From: Dolichospermum sp. DET69
GTDB taxonomy: Bacteria; Cyanobacteriota; Cyanobacteriia; Cyanobacteriales; Nostocaceae
Assembly (NCBI GenBank): GCA_017355425.1
Contig: CP070233.1
Location: 598,501 to 662,500 of the forward strand
Length of the DNA: 64,000 nucleotides
Direction of reading: 5' to 3'
Part shown: piece after piece, positions 37,088 through 43,438 of the stretch
How positions within the stretch are numbered: position 1 is the stretch's first letter
Layout of the letters: each line of letters starts with the position of its first letter
The notes under the pieces: model-generated
The model's input: only the letters and a program-made list of their open reading frames with translations
The model's database searches: none
Told to the model about the DNA's origin: nothing
Position numbers and translations under genes: made by a program

Positions 37088-37441
37088 TTATTCTGACGAG
37101 TTATCAATTTTAAAAACATCATGAGTATAGTTGGCAAGAGCCTCCTCATCACTAACTTCCTCTGATAAATTTACCAACAAAGCTTGTACTCGCATCCGGG
37201 CAATATAAGGCCAACCCCCCTCAGATTCAATATCTCTGAGAAGCGAGTATAGTCTTTGGCGATTAGCAGGCAAATTTTCCTGAAATACTCCATCCCGAAT
37301 TTCTTTGTGCAACTGTTCTAAATGACGCAACAAAGCCAATAGAGCAATGACATCGCCTTTGCATTCTTGAGCTACATCTTTAACTGCACCGGAAATCGCT
37401 TGTAGTTCGCTGGACAAATCCTTATTTTGATCATGGTTCAT
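37088..37441 (-). CDS. Conserved hypothetical protein upstream of ftsQ
   Basis: A 117-residue, mostly helical soluble protein with no recognised domain. It contains KDVAQECKGDVIALLALLRHLEQLHKEIRDGVFQ, RQRLYSLLRDIESEGGWPYIARMRVQALLVNL and an acidic C-terminus. The spacing (45 bp) and direction fit co-transcription with ftsQ, so a role linked to the cell envelope or division is possible but unproven. Composition is like the neighbouring housekeeping genes, which argues it is a true gene. Confidence 0.7.
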   Translation of the reverse strand: MNHDQNKDLSSELQAISGAVKDVAQECKGDVIALLALLRHLEQLHKEIRDGVFQENLPANRQRLYSLLRDIESEGGWPYIARMRVQALLVNLSEEVSDEEALANYTHDVFKIDNSSE

Positions 37442-37619
37442 GGAACGTTTTAATCCATAAAACTAATACGATACTGGAAAAGTCCCTAAATTGATCAACA
37501 AAACAGTCAAATACAACAGTCTATAATAGATTGAGGGACAAAAATTAGGGACAAAACATCCAGTCACTGCCCCAAACTCCTGAATGGGCATAGTTCCTGC
37601 GCCCCTACCTCGTGAATAT

Positions 37620-37760
37620 TTGACACTCTCAGGTCTAAAGACACTGAGATTCTGCGGACAGAGTAAGCTTAGGGCTTAATACCCAAAGTCTAATTCTCGC
37701 TGCGTTCGTCAAACAACGCCTACCCAGTAAGCCCAAGTCTAAGCTTAGATTGCTGGCTAC
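37620..37760 (-). ncRNA. Predicted omega RNA (right-end RNA) of the tnpB element
   Basis: In IS605 elements the guide RNA of TnpB is made from the 3' end of tnpB and the right end, with the guide taken from flanking DNA. Here that region overlaps the tnpB stop at 37635-37637 and ends gtcaa at 37620. It is strongly conserved with the right end of the tnpB-less element at 19078-19507. The 5' boundary is a guess. The guide would be the minus-strand sequence below 37620 (atattcacgaggtaggggcg). Confidence 0.5.
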
Positions 37761-38960
37761 TTTTCTTAAAATGTTCGCTGCACCATTTAAATCAGCGTTA
37801 ACAATTGAACCATTAGCGGACCGATACAATCCACGTTTAACGCGCTTACCTGATGCTTTCCACCCATCTGGTTTTTGACCATAAACGGGTAGGGAGTCTC
37901 CATCTAAGAAAGATGCTTTTGACGTATAAGATTCTTCGGTTTCTTGAAATCTAATCCCGTGTAAATCACATAATTGTTTTAATCGGTCTTTGAGTTTACC
38001 TAAAGGCATTTGAACAAACTTTTGATTGTTCAATCCACCCATATTAGCGTGAGATTTAAAGCCTTCATTCCAGCCAATGATTAATGTGCCAATGCCGTAT
38101 TTTAGGCAATGGTCAATAATTAGTTTTGCAGCTTTATTAACGCCATCTCGCATTTGATGATTGCGTTTACGGGTTACTCGGTCTAGCCAATTATCCCAGT
38201 AAGCTTCCGGTTTATTTTCTTTACGGGTTGATACTTTCTTGTTCCATAACTGATTCATTGCTTTCATCGCCCGAGCATCAATCAATAAAGAATTGCCCAA
38301 AGTATCAACACAAGCTGCTAAATTGTCAGCAGTTCCTAGATCAATTGATAAAGCTTGATTGATGTCTAAATCATGTTTTTGCCTCTCGACTTGGTATGAC
38401 ATTTCCAGATAAAAAGCCCCATTTTTTGGGGAGATCGTAAACTCTTTAACCTTTGAATAATCAATGTTTGAAGGCATTGTCAAGAAGAAATCAGAAATAC
38501 CAAACCATCGCCTAACAGTTGTTCCTAATGAAAATCTAAGTTGTCCGTTAATTAATGTCGGAGGCTGTCCTCCTGAGTTTGGATAAGCTACCTTAAATAA
38601 CTTAGATCCTGTTAAGTAATCTGGTACTTTAGGTTTAAAATGTAACTGACCTTTCAGAAATAAATCTCGCAACTCTTTAAAAGATTTAAACCCCTCTGCT
38701 ACTGACATTAGAGTCTGCTGCATCGGAACTGATGGCAAAGACTTAGCAACAAGTGATTTACTAATAGATTTTTCGTAAATCAAATCAAACTTGTTAGTTA
38801 GCAACTTTCCGGTTTTAAAAAATGTCTGTCTGGCAAAGTAAACACCACTATTATAAATCTTACCTGACTGTTGACAAAGATATTCCAATAATGCTTTCGT
38901 CTCGTTGTCTGGGGATAACAAAACTTGTTGAACCCCCATTGACTTCTTAATTTTAGACAT
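37635..38960 (-). CDS. tnpB: RNA-guided endonuclease TnpB (no zinc ribbon)
   Basis: A 441-residue TnpB/OrfB protein. RuvC residues are present: Asp207 in LSIDLGTADNLA, Glu299 in IIGWNEGFK and Asp390 in VNADLNGAANI, so it should be able to cut. The CxxC...CxxC zinc ribbon usual between the second and third RuvC motifs is absent; instead there is TEESYTSKASFLDGDSLPVY, a pattern I recall from a particular cyanobacterial TnpB subgroup. The ATG at 38960 follows cagg; an in-frame TTG is 15 bp upstream. The 3' end overlaps the element's right end. A palindrome and divergent gene lie upstream. Confidence 0.9.
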   Translation of the reverse strand: MSKIKKSMGVQQVLLSPDNETKALLEYLCQQSGKIYNSGVYFARQTFFKTGKLLTNKFDLIYEKSISKSLVAKSLPSVPMQQTLMSVAEGFKSFKELRDLFLKGQLHFKPKVPDYLTGSKLFKVAYPNSGGQPPTLINGQLRFSLGTTVRRWFGISDFFLTMPSNIDYSKVKEFTISPKNGAFYLEMSYQVERQKHDLDINQALSIDLGTADNLAACVDTLGNSLLIDARAMKAMNQLWNKKVSTRKENKPEAYWDNWLDRVTRKRNHQMRDGVNKAAKLIIDHCLKYGIGTLIIGWNEGFKSHANMGGLNNQKFVQMPLGKLKDRLKQLCDLHGIRFQETEESYTSKASFLDGDSLPVYGQKPDGWKASGKRVKRGLYRSANGSIVNADLNGAANILRKVASNLSLDLGLLGRRCLTNAARIRLWVLSPKLTLSAESQCL

Positions 38961-38973
38961 TGTTTCGACCTGC

Positions 38974-39006
38974 AATGTTGTGATAATATTATATTAGCAC
39001 AACATT
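38974..39006. promoter_or_regulatory. 33-bp near-perfect palindrome between tnpB and RHH gene
   Basis: aatgttgtgataatat and its inverted partner atattagcacaacatt meet at a central base; 15 of 16 pairs match. It lies 13 bp upstream of the tnpB start and 14 bp upstream of the divergent small gene, where both promoters must be. Size, symmetry and place fit an operator bound by a dimer or tetramer of the ribbon-helix-helix-like protein encoded next to it. Binding is inferred. Confidence 0.65.
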
Positions 39007-39020
39007 AGTAGATTGGATAT

Positions 39021-39155
39021 ATGTCTAGGAAAAAAGGTTCTATGGTTTATTTGTCCGAAAAAGACAAAGAAAAATTAGAGAGTATTGCTCAAAACTGGGG
39101 AGTCTCTCAATCGTCGGCAATACAAAGGTTGATTAAAGAATATAAACTAGAATAG
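39021..39155 (+). CDS. Small ribbon-helix-helix-like protein in tnpB element
   Basis: A 44-residue protein, starting MSRKKGSMVYLSEKDKEK, with a short beta strand (GSMVYLS) followed by two helices (EKDKEKLESIAQNWG and QSSAIQRLIKEYK), the CopG/Arc/MetJ ribbon-helix-helix pattern. Such proteins dimerise and bind palindromes with the strand. It is divergent from tnpB across a 33-bp palindrome and lies inside the element ends, so it probably travels with tnpB and represses it and itself. Short length makes family assignment tentative. Confidence 0.65.
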   Translation: MSRKKGSMVYLSEKDKEKLESIAQNWGVSQSSAIQRLIKEYKLE

Positions 39156-39562
39156 AGAATGTCACGGCGATTAAAATCGCCCGTGTCGCTTATATCTCAG
39201 GGCTTAAGCCACTGAGTTTTCCGCTTACCGAGTGATCCTATAAGTTTCTAACTATTCTCAAGCAACAAGAATCCTTGATGGTAAGGTAGAGAAGGCTTTT
39301 TGATGATTTGTGCTGGATGACAGCAAAATTTAACCACTAGAGCGCTTTGATTTTGAGTTAAAAAAAATCGTATGATCTGGCTAATTTCCCTATCCAAACA
39401 TTCTTGTTGTATGTACTAACAACATATACATCATCCAAAATGGATGTGGTTCGCTGCTTAGTCTATGGTTTGAATTCCAGACTCAGGAACGCAATGCGTT
39501 TAAGTAAGTTTACTAAAGCAGCTCGACAACTTAGATATTAATTTTTGAAATTGAGGTTAACC

Positions 39563-40393
39563 ATGAGGTATCGCGCTTTAATTGTTGCTTTTTTCGCTCT
39601 CTGCCTAGGGCTAATCACTGCTTGCAGTGATGCACCTTCTACCAGCGTTCGTGATGTCCTCACTTACGAACAAATTCGCGGCACTGGCTTGGCTAATAAA
39701 TGCCCTCAACTGGCAGAAACTAGTCGTGGTTCAATTGCTCTTGATCCCAACTTGACATACAGCATCAAAGAACTTTGTTTAGAACCAACCAATTTCTTTG
39801 TCAAAGAAGAACCTGCTAACAAACGTCAAATAGCAGAATTTGTACCTGGTAAAGTTATGACTAGGTATACTTCTACCATTGACCAAGTACAAGGTCAACT
39901 AAACATTAATTCAGATAATAGCTTAACCTTTACGGAAGAAGATGGTCTTGACTTCCAAGCTATTACTGTTAAACTTCCTGGTGGTGAACTAGTACCTTTC
40001 TTATTTACCATCAAAAACTTAGTTGCACAAACACAACCTAATTTGACCAGCATTAATACATCCACCGACTTTAAAGGAACTTTTAAAGTCCCTTCCTATC
40101 GTGGTGCTGCTTTCTTAGATCCCAAAGGTCGTGGTGTTGTGAGTGGCTATGATAACGCTGTAGCTCTGCCAGCCCAAGCTGATGATGAAGATTTAACACG
40201 GACTAATGTTAAACGTGCAGAAGTCCTCAAAGGTAAAATTTCCTTGCAAGTCGCCAAAGTAGATAATATTTCTGGTGAAATAGCTGGAACTTTTGAAAGT
40301 GAACAACCTTCAGATACAGATTTAGGTGCAGGTGAACCTAAAGAAGTGAAGATTCGTGGTTTGTTCTACGCACACATTGAACCCCGCGCCTAA
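39563..40393 (+). CDS. psbO: Photosystem II manganese-stabilising protein PsbO
   Basis: The 33-kDa extrinsic subunit that stabilises the Mn4CaO5 cluster on the lumenal side of photosystem II. The 276-residue precursor has a lipoprotein-type signal (hydrophobic run to LITAC, Cys21), then the mature start SDAPSTSVRDVLTYEQIRGTGLANKCP; the conserved disulfide pair is in NKCP and KELCLEP. The beta-barrel segments GGELVPFLFTIKNLVAQ and SYRGAAFLDPKGRG are typical. The ATG at 39563 follows gagg; an in-frame TTG 18 bp upstream is rejected. sigF follows, as in Anabaena. Confidence 0.96.
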   Translation: MRYRALIVAFFALCLGLITACSDAPSTSVRDVLTYEQIRGTGLANKCPQLAETSRGSIALDPNLTYSIKELCLEPTNFFVKEEPANKRQIAEFVPGKVMTRYTSTIDQVQGQLNINSDNSLTFTEEDGLDFQAITVKLPGGELVPFLFTIKNLVAQTQPNLTSINTSTDFKGTFKVPSYRGAAFLDPKGRGVVSGYDNAVALPAQADDEDLTRTNVKRAEVLKGKISLQVAKVDNISGEIAGTFESEQPSDTDLGAGEPKEVKIRGLFYAHIEPRA

Positions 40394-41148
40394 ATATTGA
40401 CACAACATTATGGAAGCGTGAAATTCATAAATATTTTGGTGATTCAGTAACCTAATATACCTCCATAATGTTAAGAGTTCAGAAGTCACAAAAATATATT
40501 TGTGGAAATTTCCTTAACCAAGATGCACTTTTATACCAGAGTGTATCTTGGTTTTTTTTTTGAGAAAACTAGGGCTTTTTGATAGCTGCGTAAATTTACT
40601 GACTTAAAATTTTATTTTATTTTTTTTTAAAGTTCGAGATGAATTTATTTATTTAATTACGTAATATTACTCACTCAACAAAGAGAAGACGGTTGATAAA
40701 CAAAAATAATCGCCGTCTCAGGCTTGATAATCATCAATTGTTTGTAATTTTTGATACCTGCAAGCAAGTCTCATAGTTAATTAGTGAAATTAAGTATAAT
40801 CCCGGTTTAATATTGGATCGCTAATTGTATATTTTAAGTCTATGATAGGTTTTCAATAAATTACGAAACATACTCAAATTAGTTGAGTAAAAAATATCGA
40901 GGTAATGTTGCAATTACTTATTGTACTGTTTAAAGCATTTACGGCAATTTTGTAGAGGCAAAACTTTTATTTGATATGGAGCTTTATAAATTCTGTATCT
41001 CAACATCTGTCTGAATATAGTTCTTCTGTCTTGTGGCAACTTTTTCGGGAAGCAAGATACGCGCATCGTCTCGACTCAAAAAGTAGCTGTCGCAGCTAAA
41101 TTCAAAAACGATTATACACCAAACCTACTTGCTTGAAATCAAATTATC
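40394..41148. other. Intergenic region between psbO and sigF
   Basis: No gene is seen. It starts with the psbO 3' region and terminator (40516-40561). The remaining ~590 bp is AT-rich with poly-T/A tracts (40611-40630). The sigF promoter should lie in the last part; cgcatcgtctcgactcaaaa near 41062 is the only GC-richer stretch. No repeat family was recognised here. Confidence 0.5.
40516..40561 (+). terminator. Rho-independent terminator after psbO
   Basis: Hairpin aaccaagatgcact / agtgtatcttggtt with one mismatch and a 10-base loop, followed by a run of ten T. It lies 122 bp past the psbO stop, giving a clean end to the psbO transcript. Confidence 0.85.
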
Positions 41149-41925
41149 ATGTCTAATACAATCACAAATGAAGTCAAACATGAAATTTCACAGTTGTTAC
41201 GAGAGTATCAACAATCCCGCTCGGAAAAAGTCCGCAATCAACTGGTACAAATCAATTTTGGACTAGTCAGAAAGGAAGCCCATTATTGGATTAATCAGTG
41301 CAATGAGAGCTATGAGGATCTTCTTCAGGTAGGTTGTATGGGCTTAATTAGAGCAATTGAGAAATTTGAACTTTCTAAGGGAAATGCTTTTAGTTCCTAT
41401 GCAATGCCCTATATTCGTGGTGAAATTCAACACTATCTGCGAGATAAAGGCGTAACTATAAAAATACCCAGACGTTGGTTAGCACTCCAACAACAAGCTG
41501 TTGGGCTTTCCCGTTCTCTCCAGGAACAATATAATCGCCCCCCTACTGATAGGGAATTAGCCGTTGCATTGGAAATTTCTTTGAGTGAATGGCAAGAAAT
41601 TAAATTAGCATGGATTAACCGCGCTCCATTAAGCTTAGATGTACCAATACAAGATGCAGAAGAAGGCTCTACTTGTTTGGGTGAATTAGTTCCAGATAAC
41701 AACTATCGTAGTTTTCAATTAGCACAAGAAGATCAAATTCGTTTGCAACAAGCCCTAATTCAGTTAGAACAACGGACTCGTGACGTTGTTGAGTGTGTAT
41801 TTTTGTATGATTTAACACAAAAGCAAGTAGCAGCGCATTTGGGTATTAGTGTTGTGACCGTTTCTCGTCAAGTCAAGAAAGGCTTGGATTTGTTGAAAAA
41901 AATCATGGGTGTGGCAGAAAATTAG
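41149..41925 (+). CDS. sigF: RNA polymerase sigma factor SigF (group 3)
   Basis: Alternative sigma-70 factor of the SigB/SigF/FliA type, 258 residues. Region 2 is seen in LVRKEAHYWINQCNESYEDLLQVGCMGLIRAIEKFE and AFSSYAMPYIRGEIQHYLRDK, region 3 in IPRRWLALQQQAVGLSRSLQEQ and region 4 with its helix-turn-helix in LTQKQVAAHLGISVVTVSRQVKKGLDLL. In cyanobacteria SigF controls motility and pilus genes and envelope functions, and its position next to psbO matches my memory of Anabaena. No anti-sigma partner is adjacent. Confidence 0.9.
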   Translation: MSNTITNEVKHEISQLLREYQQSRSEKVRNQLVQINFGLVRKEAHYWINQCNESYEDLLQVGCMGLIRAIEKFELSKGNAFSSYAMPYIRGEIQHYLRDKGVTIKIPRRWLALQQQAVGLSRSLQEQYNRPPTDRELAVALEISLSEWQEIKLAWINRAPLSLDVPIQDAEEGSTCLGELVPDNNYRSFQLAQEDQIRLQQALIQLEQRTRDVVECVFLYDLTQKQVAAHLGISVVTVSRQVKKGLDLLKKIMGVAEN

Positions 41926-42129
41926 CTGTTTATATAGGACTCCAATTTGATGTTTTTAGTGAAGTGTGGGCTGACAAAACATTGGATAATATAACAAGCA
42001 ACTTCCGCATTATCAAAATTTAGGTTATAAAGAAAACAGATTAAGCCTGTGATTTAAAACAAAGGCTTATCAGATCAGGCAAATTGTATTCCTATAAACA
42101 AACTTTTCTATAGTTTTTGAGAGCAGCTA

Positions 42130-43044
42130 ATGAGTAAAAATTCACATATTACAGCCGCAGTTATTTTAACAACCTTGGCACTTACTGGATGTACGATAGG
42201 TGAAACGCCAACCGCTACTAATACTGCTAGTCCTGTGCCAAATCCTGTAGGGGCGTATAGCAATACGCCCGGGCTTCAAGCAACTGCTCCGCAGATGGCA
42301 CAGCCACCTTCTTTGACTCAACCCTTTAATAATCCTATTGTATCTAGCAAACTACCAATAAATCCTGGGTCAGTTGCGAGTTTGATTCAACCGACAAATA
42401 GCACAGAGCGCTTGGGTGTTGTCCAGAAAGGACGAACAGATCCCTTTGGGCAAATTGTGGAGCCGATAGGTGTGACAAATACTAAGGTACCAGGTGACAA
42501 AATTGCAGTTCCTAAATTACCCCCTTTACCTACTACAGCAACTCTGCCGAAATCAATCCCACCGCAACCCACCAAGACAATAGTAACTAAACCAGCAATT
42601 TCATTACCCAAAAAACCAACGCAAATAGCACAAAAACCCCTAATAAAACCAGTTCTACCTACGGTTTTACCTGGATCTGTCCCCTCGCCTCAACTCAAGA
42701 CAGTATTGCCAGTAGCACCACAGCCAGAAACTGCTAGAGCAGTTATTGTTACTGGTGTAGTCTTGATTGGTAAAGTACCTCAAGCAATTGTTAAAGTGCC
42801 AGATGAGCCAACTAGTAGATATGTACAACCGGGACAGAGACTAGTAAATGGGGTGTTGGTAAAACGGATTGAGATGAGCAACGGTGGTAATCCTACTGTG
42901 ATTTTTGAACAGTATGGGATTGAAGTTGCTAAACAAGTAGGAGACCAACCTACTAAAGTATCTAAACCAGCTACTACGGCTGCTTTGGGTAATGCCATTT
43001 CGGTGATTAAGCCTATTGAAAATCTTGTGGGGGCGGCTTTATAG
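42130..43044 (+). CDS. Proline-rich putative lipoprotein, function unknown
   Basis: A 304-residue exported protein with a lipobox (TLALTGC, Cys21) and a long Pro/Thr/Ala/Gln-rich region to about residue 195, then a compact C-terminal domain (AVIVTGVVLIGKVPQAIVKVPDE, RYVQPGQRLVNGVLVKRIEM, TVIFEQYGIEVAKQVG) that looks like a PilP/SpoIVB-type beta fold. A dispersed palindrome (42250-42271) has entered the linker in frame and encodes VGAYSNTPG. The next gene starts 2 bp later, so they are an operon. Role unknown. Confidence 0.7.
   Translation: MSKNSHITAAVILTTLALTGCTIGETPTATNTASPVPNPVGAYSNTPGLQATAPQMAQPPSLTQPFNNPIVSSKLPINPGSVASLIQPTNSTERLGVVQKGRTDPFGQIVEPIGVTNTKVPGDKIAVPKLPPLPTTATLPKSIPPQPTKTIVTKPAISLPKKPTQIAQKPLIKPVLPTVLPGSVPSPQLKTVLPVAPQPETARAVIVTGVVLIGKVPQAIVKVPDEPTSRYVQPGQRLVNGVLVKRIEMSNGGNPTVIFEQYGIEVAKQVGDQPTKVSKPATTAALGNAISVIKPIENLVGAAL
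42250..42271. repeat. Intragenic palindrome ggggcgtatagcaatacgcc
   Basis: Essentially the same sequence as the intergenic palindrome at 14735-14758 (aggggcgtatagcaatacgc). Here it lies within the coding sequence of the lipoprotein, in its low-complexity linker, without breaking the frame. Confidence 0.8.
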
Positions 43045-43046
43045 AT

Positions 43047-43301
43047 ATGGATATACAGGAGAAAATAGAATTTCCTGATTTACCTTTGGCTGTATATCGG
43101 GAAATAGCGGCGCATCTGGGTCAGGTGGTAGGGGTACAAGTGGGATTAATACCACAAACATCCTTGGAGTTTGATTACAATCAAAGTCAAATTTCTGGCT
43201 TGTGGATTTTATGGACACCAAATGCTGATGCAGAAAGTCGAGAAAGGTTCAAGCAGATAGTGGCTTATTATCAAAATCGCTATGAACTTGAAGGAACATA
43301 A
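43047..43301 (+). CDS. Conserved small hypothetical protein, 84 aa
   Basis: A soluble acidic protein with helix LPLAVYREIAAHLGQVVGVQVGLIP, a strand pair QISGLWILWTP, and a helical end SRERFKQIVAYYQNRYELEGT. No catalytic motif is seen. The start overlaps the upstream lipoprotein operon (2-bp gap), so the two are co-translated. I do not recognise the family, but its compact form and codon use indicate a true gene. Confidence 0.68.
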   Translation: MDIQEKIEFPDLPLAVYREIAAHLGQVVGVQVGLIPQTSLEFDYNQSQISGLWILWTPNADAESRERFKQIVAYYQNRYELEGT

Positions 43302-43438
43302 AATTTAAGGGGATGTAGAAACCCCATCTTCAACGAAGTAAGATGGGGTAGTTCATTAGAAGATAGCTGGGTTAAACTGACAAGCAAGTTAATGCAAAAT
43401 ATTAATTGGCTGTTCTTCAGTTTAGGCGCTTATTTATA

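Larger units (their letters stand above)
37620..39237 (-). mobile_element. IS605-type tnpB element with an RHH-like gene
   Basis: About 1.62 kb. The left end (read on the minus strand) is cggtaagcgg plus hairpin ctcagtggcttaagccctga g (39195-39215), then agcgacacgg and a cgattttaatcg palindrome. The right end is hairpin ctcagtgtctttagacctga g (37628-37648) and gagagtgtcaa. No TnpA (Y1 transposase) gene is present, so movement would need one in trans. It contains tnpB, a divergent RHH-like gene and a 33-bp palindrome. TTATA (39242-39238, minus strand) abuts the left end. Confidence 0.82.

Noticed and set aside
39440-39520. Possible tRNA-like sequence (tttgaattccagactc) upstream of psbO
   Set aside because: No cloverleaf with acceptor and anticodon stems could be drawn; it looks like ordinary leader DNA.
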